Assembly (NCBI GenBank): GCA_021818125.1
Contig: JAKAFG010000094.1
Span: forward strand, 1-7,618
Direction of reading: 5' to 3'
Source: Pseudomonadota bacterium
Lineage (GTDB): Bacteria > Pseudomonadota > Gammaproteobacteria > Acidithiobacillales > Acidithiobacillaceae
Length of the DNA: 7,618 bases
Positions 1 through 6,166 of the stretch are shown here, piece by piece. A program made the position numbers and the translations under genes. The notes beneath the pieces are model-generated. The model worked only from the letters and a program-made list of their open reading frames with translations, was not told the origin of the DNA and did not search any database. The stretch's first letter is position 1, and every line of letters starts with the position of its first letter.

Positions 1-169
1 TGAACAGGAAATATTCCAGAAACAAAAGCAGCGTAGCCTTCATTCCATGGCGGGGGCGAAAGGCCCAAATCTCTAAAGCGGGGTTACTCGACACAATTTA
101 TCACACTGATGGCCAGAGGTCGCAGTGCTTAGTGTGAAACGGTTTTGTAGCGGTTGTTTTGCGGCTATT
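1..169. other. Gene-poor left edge, possible tail of an upstream transcript
   Basis: I see no defensible gene here. Two + strand frames are open from the left edge: one ends at a TAA at 74-76 and one at a TGA at 138-140, so either could be the last codons of a gene lying outside the window, but neither has a recognisable motif. A 7-bp inverted repeat is present (TCACACT at 101-107, AGTGTGA at 131-137, 23-base loop) with no T-run after it. No tRNA T-loop, tmRNA or 6S-like signature was found by eye. The region is followed directly by a terminator, so it is probably the 3' part of a transcript entering from the left. Confidence 0.4.
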
Positions 170-196
170 AGACGGACTTCTGGTCCGTCTTTTTTT
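170..196 (+). terminator. Rho-independent terminator
   Basis: A perfect 8-bp stem (AGACGGAC at 170-177 pairing with GTCCGTCT at 183-190) closes a 5-base loop (TTCTG) and runs directly into a tract of T from 190 to 196. It is oriented for + strand transcripts; on the minus strand the stem is not followed by T residues, so it is unidirectional. It separates whatever lies to the left from orn. Confidence 0.85.
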
Positions 197-211
197 ATGT
201 CTTGAAAGCGA

Positions 212-220
212 TGGTATACT
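212..220 (+). promoter_or_regulatory. Extended -10 promoter for orn
   Basis: TGGTATACT fits the extended -10 pattern TGnTATAAT, with TATACT at 215-220. No good -35 hexamer lies at the expected distance, where there is only the T-rich tail of the terminator; a TTGAAA at 202-207 is too close to serve. The start of transcription would be near 227, leaving a leader of about 20 bases before the orn ATG. Confidence 0.5.
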
Positions 221-248
221 AGCCCGACCCGCTCAACAAGGATGCCGC

Positions 249-833
249 ATGGACCCCAAAGCACACCGCCTCATCTGGATTGACCTGGAAATGACAGGCC
301 TGCGGCCGGAACAGGATCAGATTCTGGAAATCGCCACGCTGGTCACGGACAACAGTCTGCGAATTCTCTGCGAAGGTCCGGTACTGGCCGTGCATCAGCC
401 AGAATTCGTACTTACGGCTATGGATGACTGGAACCAGCGTACCCATGGCGCTTCCGGCCTCTTGCAAAGGGTCCGCGATAGTCGCCTGGATACATCTGCA
501 GTAGAAACACAAACCTTGGATTTCCTGCACCAGCATGTTACGGCAGGCACCTCACCGATCTGCGGTAACAGCGTATGTCAGGATCGCCGCTTTTTAGCCC
601 GCCTGATGCCGCGGCTGGAGCGTTTCTTTCACTACCGGATGATTGATGTGAGCACCATCAAGGAACTCGCCACACGCTGGTATCCGCATCTGCCCAAATT
701 CCCCAAAGCCGAGCGCCACGAAGCACTGGCCGACATCCGCGAATCCATTGGTGAAATCGCTTACTACCGCGAACGGCTTTTCCCGCAAGTACCTTTGCCA
801 AACTCCGAGGCTGAAAACACAGAAACTGAATAG
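249..833 (+). CDS. orn: Oligoribonuclease (DEDDh 3'-5' exoribonuclease)
   Basis: Orn degrades the 2-5 nt RNAs, and diribonucleotides such as pGpG, left by other RNases; it is a cytoplasmic homodimer and often essential in Gammaproteobacteria. The 194-residue product is slightly longer than E. coli Orn and resembles it closely throughout. The DEDDh catalytic set is visible: D12 and E14 in WIDLEMTGL, D112 in GNSVCQDRRFL, and H157 and D162 in RHEALADI. The family motifs MDDWN (58-62) and DVSTIKEL (133-140) are present. The frame is open back to 159, but the ATG at 249 is chosen because AAGGA lies at 238-242 with a 6-base spacer and because the family starts just before the IWIDLE strand; starting at 159 would place the terminator and promoter inside the gene. 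The C-terminal tail (about 181-194, rich in E, N and T) is not part of the catalytic fold. It appears monocistronic. Confidence 0.97.
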   Translation: MDPKAHRLIWIDLEMTGLRPEQDQILEIATLVTDNSLRILCEGPVLAVHQPEFVLTAMDDWNQRTHGASGLLQRVRDSRLDTSAVETQTLDFLHQHVTAGTSPICGNSVCQDRRFLARLMPRLERFFHYRMIDVSTIKELATRWYPHLPKFPKAERHEALADIRESIGEIAYYRERLFPQVPLPNSEAENTETE

Positions 834-972
834 ACGCCGTCTGCTGCTTCTTCCCGTTCCAGGGGCATCACCACTTATGAAATGCGTGCCGGTCTCGACG
901 TCGGCCCAGTGCAGGCGCATCTGCTCCGATGTTAAGATGGCGATTTGCAGCCGTTCAGCAATTTAGGGCGGG

Positions 973-2094
973 GTGGATACAGTGCTCATCATGGAGGCAC
1001 CAGCGCAAGTGGATATTGATCTCTTCTATGAACTCGCCGTACCGGCCCATCTCGGCCGTAGCGAGGCCCAAGTTTATCATGAAACCCTGGATGAACTTAG
1101 CCTCGCCGACACCTTGGGTTTTCACGGCGCCTGGCTCGTGGAACACCATTTCATGCGCGAATACTCCCACTCCAGCAGCCCGGAAACCTTCCTCGCGGCG
1201 GCCAGCCAGCGCACCAAGAACCTGCGTCTTGGCCATGCCGTTGTCGTCCTGCCCTACAGTCATGCCGTCCGTGTTGCGGAGCGCGCCGCCGCCCTGGATA
1301 TTCTCAGCCACGGGCGCCTGGAGATGGGCATCGGCCGAGGCTTTTCCCCTAAAGAATATCAACTTTTTGGCAGCCAAATGGCGGACAGCAGACTTCACAT
1401 GCAAGAAGGGCTGCAGATCCTTCGCCAGGCAGGTGGTGGACCCTTCAGCCATCATGGAAAACTCTACCATTTCGATGCGCTGGACATTCTTCCCAAACCC
1501 CTCCAGCAACCCCATCCACCGCTGTGGACGGCAGCCGTGAGCCCGGCGACTATCCAATGGGCAGCGCAGGAAGGTATTGGCGTGCTCTCCGGGCCGTTTA
1601 AACCCTGGTTCCTCATCAAACAAGACCTTCGTGCCTATAAAAAGAACTGGCGACAACACCACGGAGAAGGTCTTTTGCAAGCAGGTCAAAACGCGGGTTT
1701 TGCCATGACCATTGGCTGCCTGTGTCTGGAGGATGCGGCGGAGGCACGACGCTGGGCCGAGGGCTTCACCTGGTATTACCAGCGGCTGCTGGACCAGACG
1801 CGGCCGGTCCTCGCACAGCTAAAGGAAAGCTATGAATACTATCATCGTCTCGGTTTTCTCGAACCACTGCTGCGCCGTGGCCTCAATTTGCGGCTGCTGG
1901 AAACTATGGGCATGGTCGTCGTTGGCGACCCGGCTACCTGCCGCCAACGACTGGCCCGCTATGCCCGGGCCGGGGTGGATCGCCTGATTTTGGCCGTGGG
2001 TGCTGGGATGGTCCCCAGCCAAATCACCCAGCGCTCGTTGCGCTTGCTCGCCGACGAGGTGTTGCCTGCCCTGCGTGGCCCTTCCCCCCACTGA
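973..2094 (+). CDS. LuxA-like LLM-class flavin-dependent monooxygenase
   Basis: This is a luciferase-like monooxygenase (TIM-barrel family using FMNH2, or F420 in some relatives, plus O2), 373 residues from a GTG start. The region 57-133 follows the LuxA pattern: EHHF (57-60, H58 matching the active-site His44 of LuxA), then VVVLPYSHAVR (90-100), LSHGRLEMGIGRGFS (111-125) and the following LFG. LuxA's reactive Cys106 corresponds to G121 here. The C-terminal segment with VVVGDP (315-320) and AGVDRLIL (333-340) is the usual last part of the barrel. GTG 973 is the first start after an in-frame TAG at 964-966 and has AGGG at 965-968; ATG 991 is an alternative. There is no LuxB-like partner, so it is not a light-producing luciferase. 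It is the first gene of a coupled three-gene operon; a flavin reductase would have to be supplied from elsewhere. The family is sure, the substrate unknown. Confidence 0.9.
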   Translation: MDTVLIMEAPAQVDIDLFYELAVPAHLGRSEAQVYHETLDELSLADTLGFHGAWLVEHHFMREYSHSSSPETFLAAASQRTKNLRLGHAVVVLPYSHAVRVAERAAALDILSHGRLEMGIGRGFSPKEYQLFGSQMADSRLHMQEGLQILRQAGGGPFSHHGKLYHFDALDILPKPLQQPHPPLWTAAVSPATIQWAAQEGIGVLSGPFKPWFLIKQDLRAYKKNWRQHHGEGLLQAGQNAGFAMTIGCLCLEDAAEARRWAEGFTWYYQRLLDQTRPVLAQLKESYEYYHRLGFLEPLLRRGLNLRLLETMGMVVVGDPATCRQRLARYARAGVDRLILAVGAGMVPSQITQRSLRLLADEVLPALRGPSPH

Positions 2095-3056
2095 TGCAGG
2101 TGCTGGTCACTGGCGCGGCGGGACATACGGCAGCAGCTCTGCTTCCCGCCCTGCTCGTTCGCCCGGATATCCACCGGGTCATCGCACTGGATCGTCGGGC
2201 ACCCGCAATGCGGCATCCACACCTGCATTACCTGCCTTTGGATATCCGCGATCCGCGGCTTGTCGAGCACCTGACCGGCGTGGATTGTGTCATCCATCTC
2301 GCCTTTATAGTGCTGAGTCCGCGCCTCGGGCCGCAACGGCGCTGGCGTGAGGAGATGCGCCGGATTAACCTTGATGGTAGTCAGCATCTGTTCCGTGCGG
2401 CGGCAAATGCCGGTGTACCGCAAGTCATCTATTCCAGTAGTGTGGCAGCTTATGGCGCATGGCCGGACAACCCGGTCCCCATTGCCGAAAGCCAGCCTTG
2501 TCGGCCTGTGCCGGGGTTCGCCTACAGTGAAGACAAGGCTGCACTGGAGCAGTGGCTGGATGCGTTCACGACCAGCCAGAAGAAAACCGTGGTCTCCCGC
2601 CTGCGCCTGCACGCCATCATCGGCCCCCATGGGCAGGCATTGGTGAATGAGATTGCGACGAGCTCTTACGGATTGCGTCTACTCAACCCGGACTTGCCCA
2701 TCCAGTGTCTCCACGAAGACGATGCGGTCACCGCTCTGCTGGCAGCACTAAGCTATGGACAGGGTGGCATCTTCAATATTGCGGCACCCGATCCCATCCC
2801 CTGGTCCAGCATTCCCCGCCGCTGGCAGTTACCGCTCTCCCCCAGGCAACTGCACCGCGTACATACCTGGCTACGCCCTTTTAGTACCGGCCTCGGCGAT
2901 CCCGGCTGGCTGCAAGTGCTGGAAAACCCGCTGATTGTCGATATTACCCACGCCCAAAAGGCACTCGGGTGGCGTCCCCGTTATGATGTACGCCGCGGCA
3001 TCGCCCAGGTGCGCGATGCCGGTGGGCAGAGCCCAATACACCCTTGGAGCGGCTGA
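2094..3056 (+). CDS. Extended SDR, NAD-dependent epimerase/dehydratase family
   Basis: A 320-residue Rossmann-fold oxidoreductase of the extended short-chain dehydrogenase type. It begins directly with the dinucleotide site VLVTGAAGHTA (3-13), in which the usual third glycine of GxxGxxG is A13. D33 ends strand 2 (VIALD), which favours NAD+ over NADP+. LPLDIRD (47-53), VIHLA (66-70), the SSS triplet at 114-116 and YSEDK (Y144, K148) supply the adenine-pocket Asp and the catalytic Ser-Tyr-Lys. The C-terminal part ends with the family's LGWRPRYDVRRGI segment (291-303). The ATG overlaps the TGA of the monooxygenase gene by one base (TGATG), and no purine-rich ribosome site precedes it, so translation is probably by reinitiation. 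It may act as a sugar-nucleotide epimerase/dehydratase or as a hydroxysteroid-type alcohol dehydrogenase; its neighbours favour a redox step on the product or substrate of the flanking oxygenases. Confidence 0.88.
   Translation: MQVLVTGAAGHTAAALLPALLVRPDIHRVIALDRRAPAMRHPHLHYLPLDIRDPRLVEHLTGVDCVIHLAFIVLSPRLGPQRRWREEMRRINLDGSQHLFRAAANAGVPQVIYSSSVAAYGAWPDNPVPIAESQPCRPVPGFAYSEDKAALEQWLDAFTTSQKKTVVSRLRLHAIIGPHGQALVNEIATSSYGLRLLNPDLPIQCLHEDDAVTALLAALSYGQGGIFNIAAPDPIPWSSIPRRWQLPLSPRQLHRVHTWLRPFSTGLGDPGWLQVLENPLIVDITHAQKALGWRPRYDVRRGIAQVRDAGGQSPIHPWSG
3046..3049 (+). promoter_or_regulatory. Ribosome binding site fixing the diiron gene start
   Basis: GGAG lies 7 bases before the GTG at 3057, inside the last codons of the SDR gene. 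This supports the GTG that abuts the SDR stop codon rather than GTG 3063 or the later ATG 3078. Confidence 0.6.
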
Positions 3057-3968
3057 GTGTCCGTGGCAGAATGGCTCATGAACTTCGCCCAACGTATCCC
3101 CGCACCGGCTCAGATTCAGCGTCATCATGATGCTTTGGTCGATCGGCTTAGCCAGCACAGCAGTAACTATCGGGACCCCGTCCAGACGGTTCCGTGGGAG
3201 AGCCTCGACGCGGAAACGGCTTGGCTCCCGGAGGAATTGCTATCACTGTACGGATTGCCCGAATATGCGCAACTGAGTCAGGACGAACGCATCCGCCTTT
3301 CCCAGGTCGAATTCGTCTCTTTCTGCGAGCTGGGTCTATGGCTGGAGGCCCTCTTTATCCAACGCCTGGGTGCCAACTCGCTACAGGAGATGTACCGCGA
3401 TCCGGTCAGCTACCATTATCAGCTTCATGAACTGCGGGAAGAAGTGGGACACAGCCTCATGTTTCTGGAATTACAGCAACGTTCGCAACTCCCATTTATG
3501 ACCCCCTTGAGTAAGCGCCCGCCCCTGGCCCGTCTTTTCGCCCGTTACGCGCCTGAAGGCTCCGCGGCTTTCTGGGCAACCATTCTAATCGGTGAGAATG
3601 TGCCGGACCGCATGAATCGGCTGATCTTTGCGCATAAGGATCTGCCCGCAGCGGTGCTGGCCATTACCCACATCCACATGCGCGAGGAAGCGCGTCACAT
3701 GGCTTTTGCCCGCACCACCATTCAGATGCGCAGTCAGGCCATGGGCCGCACGCAAAAACGCCTCATCAGCCCTGTTTTGCGCGAGGTGTTTCGCCAGTTT
3801 TTGCGGACCAGTTTCTTTCCAAGCGAACAGGTCTATGCGGCGGCCGGGTTGAGCGATCCACGGATTTGGGCACGCCGCGTGCGCCACAACCCGCACCGTA
3901 TTAATCTTATGAATCAGTGTGCAGCACCCAGTCGCGATTTTCTGCGCACGCAAGGCTTTGCCTTGTGA
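3057..3968 (+). CDS. AurF-like ferritin-type diiron oxygenase
   Basis: A 303-residue, mostly helical protein with the two signature motifs of non-haem diiron carboxylate enzymes: REEVGH (E129, H132) and HMREEARH (H207, E211, H214), plus E180 in LIGE. As I recall them, the iron ligands of the p-aminobenzoate N-oxygenase AurF are E101, E136, H139, E196, H223, E227 and H230; here the E-to-H distance 180-207 (27 residues) and the HxxxExxH spacing are the same. E91 or E97 would be the first-helix ligand. AurF and CmlI oxidise arylamines to nitro compounds; other members of the fold hydroxylate or desaturate different substrates, so N-oxygenation is inference. There is no signal peptide, and it is probably cytoplasmic. 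The GTG start follows the SDR stop with zero spacing and has its own GGAG. Third gene of the operon; an external electron donor is needed and none is encoded here. Confidence 0.82.
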   Translation: MSVAEWLMNFAQRIPAPAQIQRHHDALVDRLSQHSSNYRDPVQTVPWESLDAETAWLPEELLSLYGLPEYAQLSQDERIRLSQVEFVSFCELGLWLEALFIQRLGANSLQEMYRDPVSYHYQLHELREEVGHSLMFLELQQRSQLPFMTPLSKRPPLARLFARYAPEGSAAFWATILIGENVPDRMNRLIFAHKDLPAAVLAITHIHMREEARHMAFARTTIQMRSQAMGRTQKRLISPVLREVFRQFLRTSFFPSEQVYAAAGLSDPRIWARRVRHNPHRINLMNQCAAPSRDFLRTQGFAL

Positions 3969-3989
3969 ACGGCCGTTTCCTGTTATAGT
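3963..3989 (+). promoter_or_regulatory. Promoter for pgm, overlapping the preceding stop codon
   Basis: TGTTATAGT at 3981-3989 is an extended -10 (TGn followed by TATAGT at 3984-3989). A weak -35 candidate, TTGTGA at 3963-3968, overlaps the diiron gene's stop codon with a 15-base spacer, shorter than ideal. Transcription would begin near 3996, leaving a leader of about 30 bases. No terminator separates it from the preceding operon, so readthrough into pgm is also possible. Confidence 0.5.
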
Positions 3990-4027
3990 TTGAGAACTGA
4001 CGTTTCACTTGATTACTGAGGTGTGCC

Positions 4028-5659
4028 ATGGCGGCATTGCAGATTGCAACTCAGCCCTTCGCCGATCAACGCCCCGGCACCTCGGGGCTGCGTAAAAAGG
4101 TCAAGGTTTTCCAGCAGCCGCATTATCTCGAAAATTTTGTTCAATCCATCTTCAATGCCATTCCTGATCGCGCCGGGGAAACCCTTGTTCTCGGTGGCGA
4201 CGGACGTTTTTATAACCGTGAAGCCATACAGATCATCCTCCGGATGGCTGCAGCGAATGGCTGGGGCAAAGTCATTGTCGGACGGGGCGGACTCTTCTCT
4301 ACACCCGCCGTCTCTACAGTCATCCGCGCGCGGAGTGCTCACGGCGGCATTATCCTCAGCGCCTCCCATAATGCCGGGGGGCCTGACCACGACTTTGGCA
4401 TCAAGTACAATACAGCCAACGGCGGACCCGCGCCGGAAAAGATCACCGATGCCATCTGGGCTGCCAGTAAATCCATCCAGGGTTATCAGATTCTGGAGAG
4501 CGCGGATGTCGATATCGACCATGACGCGAAGTTTTTGCTGGGTGAAATGCAGGTAGAAGTCTGCGACCCGGTAGCCGAGTATACAGAACTGATGGCCCGC
4601 ATTTTCGATTTTGACGCGCTGGGACGGCTCTTGCAGGGGCCCTTCCGGATGCGTTTTGACGCGATGCACGCCATTACCGGTCCCTATGCCCACGAGATTT
4701 TTGAAAAGCGTCTGGGGGCACCGGTGGGCACAGTGGTCAATGGCATCCCGCTCATGGATTTTGGGGGTGGCCATCCCGATCCGAATCTGGTTTACGCCAA
4801 GCCCCTGGCCGATCACCTGTTCGCGGAGAACGCACCCGACTTTGGCGCCGCATCCGATGGTGATGGCGATCGTAACATGATCTTGGGACACCGTTTTTTT
4901 GTGACGCCCAGTGATTCGCTGGCGGTGCTCGCAGCCCACGCTGCTGCGATCCCTGCCTACCGCCAGGGACTGAAGGGCGTCGCCCGCTCCATGCCCACCA
5001 GCCAGGCCGCGGATGTGGTCGCTGAGGCCCTGGGTATTGCTCATTATGAAACGCCCACCGGCTGGAAATTCTTTGGCAATCTGCTGGATGCGGGCAAAAT
5101 CACCTTTTGTGGCGAGGAGAGTTTCGGCACCGGGTCGGACCATATCCGTGAAAAGGACGGACTCTGGGCGATACTGGCTTGGCTCTCAGTAATCGCGCAT
5201 ACTGGCCAATCCGTGGCCGACATCGTCACCCAGCATTGGCAGCGGTTTGGGCGTCATTACTACACGCGTCATGATTACGAAGGACTCCCGGCGGAAACGG
5301 GCGAGCAAATCATGCAGAGCATTACCGCCCAATTGCCGGTGCTCCCCGGTCAGACTTTAGCGGAACGTGAGATCCTGACTGCCGATGATTTTGCCTATGC
5401 GGACCCCATTGACGGCAGTGTCAGTGCGCATCAGGGCCTGCGCCTGCTCTTTGCCGACGGTGCCCGGCTGATATTCCGCCTGTCGGGCACGGGAACCGAA
5501 GGTGCCACATTGCGTATTTATCACGAGCATCTCGAAAAGGACCCGCAGCGCCAGCAACAGGATCCGCAGCGCGCCTTGCGCGACCTGATTCAGCTCGGCA
5601 GGAATCTCACCCGAATAGAAAACCTCACGGGTCGCAAGGCCCCCACTGTTATCACCTGA
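4028..5659 (+). CDS. pgm: Alpha-D-phosphoglucomutase
   Basis: Interconverts glucose-1-phosphate and glucose-6-phosphate through a phosphoserine enzyme and a glucose-1,6-bisphosphate intermediate. It feeds UDP/ADP-glucose for glycogen, lipopolysaccharide and exopolysaccharide. At 543 residues it has the full length of the Agrobacterium/eukaryote-type branch, which opens with PGTSGLRKKV (16-25). Visible landmarks: GGDGR (56-60), the active-site loop SASHN (111-115, phosphorylated S113), DFGIKYN (122-128), the Mg2+ loop SDGDGDR (276-282; D277, D279, D281), the sugar-binding GEESFG (362-367) and the phosphate-binding RLSGTGTEG (484-492). One oddity is SASHNAGG where the family has SASHNPGG. TGAGG at 4017-4021 with a 6-base spacer sets the ATG. 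It has its own promoter and is followed after 15 bases by a YtxH-family gene, probably in the same transcript. Confidence 0.96.
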   Translation: MAALQIATQPFADQRPGTSGLRKKVKVFQQPHYLENFVQSIFNAIPDRAGETLVLGGDGRFYNREAIQIILRMAAANGWGKVIVGRGGLFSTPAVSTVIRARSAHGGIILSASHNAGGPDHDFGIKYNTANGGPAPEKITDAIWAASKSIQGYQILESADVDIDHDAKFLLGEMQVEVCDPVAEYTELMARIFDFDALGRLLQGPFRMRFDAMHAITGPYAHEIFEKRLGAPVGTVVNGIPLMDFGGGHPDPNLVYAKPLADHLFAENAPDFGAASDGDGDRNMILGHRFFVTPSDSLAVLAAHAAAIPAYRQGLKGVARSMPTSQAADVVAEALGIAHYETPTGWKFFGNLLDAGKITFCGEESFGTGSDHIREKDGLWAILAWLSVIAHTGQSVADIVTQHWQRFGRHYYTRHDYEGLPAETGEQIMQSITAQLPVLPGQTLAEREILTADDFAYADPIDGSVSAHQGLRLLFADGARLIFRLSGTGTEGATLRIYHEHLEKDPQRQQQDPQRALRDLIQLGRNLTRIENLTGRKAPTVIT

Positions 5660-5674
5660 TAAAGGAGTCTGATC

Positions 5675-6037
5675 ATGATGAATTATGAAAACGATAGCGA
5701 TAATGGCATTGGCTACAGCGCCCTGGGGATCGCCTTGGTGGCAGGTGCGGTAGCAGGCGCGGTCACCGCCTTGCTCTTTGCCCCACAAACGGGCGATCGC
5801 ACCCGCGAACAATTGCGGCATCAGGCTAATCGGGCCTGGGATCGCGTCGTTGCCTCGCGCGAGCGGATGAATGAACGGGTTGAGGAACTGCTCGACACCA
5901 TCGCCATTTATAGCGAGGAACTGGTGCAGAAGGGTAAGGAACTCAGCGACAGGGAGCGCCAACGCCTGAATGATGGTATTGGTCTTGCGCGTGGGGAGCT
6001 GGATCGTTTGCGGCGCCGTCTTTCCCGCTTAGATTGA
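5675..6037 (+). CDS. YtxH-family small membrane-anchored protein
   Basis: A 120-residue protein of the YtxH type. After a short acidic N-terminus there is one membrane segment at about 15-35, rich in Ala and Gly and ending in LLFAPQTGDRTRE (33-45), which is the family's hallmark (LLFAPxxGxxTR). The remainder is a highly charged, probably coiled-coil helix (about 40-120) rich in R, E, Q and L that would project into the cytoplasm. YtxH proteins are linked to general stress responses in some bacteria, but no biochemical activity is established. AAAGGAG at 5661-5667 precedes the first ATG by 7 bases; a second ATG follows immediately, at 5678. Its position 15 bases after pgm suggests co-transcription. 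The tRNA promoter begins inside its final codons. Confidence 0.85.
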   Translation: MMNYENDSDNGIGYSALGIALVAGAVAGAVTALLFAPQTGDRTREQLRHQANRAWDRVVASRERMNERVEELLDTIAIYSEELVQKGKELSDRERQRLNDGIGLARGELDRLRRRLSRLD

Positions 6038-6062
6038 CCGCGGCGGGGCGAGCGGCTATTCT
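6034..6062 (+). promoter_or_regulatory. Consensus-like sigma-70 promoter for tRNA-Pro
   Basis: TTGACC at 6034-6039 matches the -35 consensus at 5 of 6 bases. A 17-base spacer separates it from TATTCT (6057-6062), 4 of 6 for the -10. The bases between -10 and the expected start (CTGCGGCG, 6063-6070) are GC-rich, as in the discriminators of stable-RNA promoters under stringent control. Predicted initiation is 1-3 bases before the mature tRNA 5' end. The -35 overlaps the TGA of the ytxH-family gene. Confidence 0.6.
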
Positions 6063-6071
6063 CTGCGGCGA

Positions 6072-6148
6072 CGGGGCGTAGCGCAGCTTGGTAGCGCGCC
6101 TGCTTTGGGAGCAGGATGTCGTAGGTTCGAATCCTATCGCCCCGACCA
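6072..6148 (+). tRNA. tRNA-Pro (anticodon UGG)
   Basis: A complete 77-base cloverleaf with encoded CCA. The acceptor stem CGGGGCG (6072-6078) pairs perfectly with CGCCCCG (6138-6144), with discriminator A6145 and CCA at 6146-6148. The D-arm has GCGC stems, and the anticodon arm is CCTGC-TTTGGGA-GCAGG, giving anticodon TGG. The T-arm is GTAGG-TTCGAAT-CCTAT with one G-U pair at its base. UGG reads CCA and CCG, and with U34 modification usually all Pro codons. The 3' end lies only 18 bases before the following ATPase gene, with no terminator between. Confidence 0.98.
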
Positions 6149-6166
6149 ATTAAAGCAAAGTGAGCC

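Noticed and set aside
159..248. N-terminal extension of orn to the ATG at 159
   Set aside because: It would translate through the terminator and promoter, has no ribosome site, and adds 30 residues absent from the family.
829..847. Small palindrome AGACGCCGTCT after orn as a terminator
   Set aside because: Five-base stem with a one-base loop and no T-run; not a credible intrinsic terminator.
834..935. In-frame open stretch of 33 codons after the orn TAG (readthrough extension)
   Set aside because: A stop-free run this short is likely by chance, and neither stop-codon context nor family precedent supports readthrough.
930..938. Possible extended -10 (TGTTAAGAT) for the monooxygenase operon
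   Set aside because: Only 4 of 6 matches in the hexamer and no -35 at the right distance; the operon's promoter must lie in 834-972 or upstream but I cannot place it.
834..972. Possible small minus-strand gene in the orn-monooxygenase gap (frame containing MRLHWADVETG)
   Set aside because: The frame runs 240 bases antisense into orn before a stop, and no ribosome site or family match is evident.
955..1689. 244-codon minus-strand ORF
   Set aside because: Antisense to the LuxA-like monooxygenase, with no domain and low-complexity residue use.
4013..5143. 376-codon minus-strand ORF
   Set aside because: It lies wholly antisense to pgm, whose motifs are complete; long shadow ORFs are expected opposite GC-rich genes, and it has no recognisable domain.
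5943..6149. Minus-strand ORF with IGFEPTTSCSQSRRATKLRY
   Set aside because: Another reading frame of the same tRNA antisense strand, also a recurrent mis-annotation in databases.
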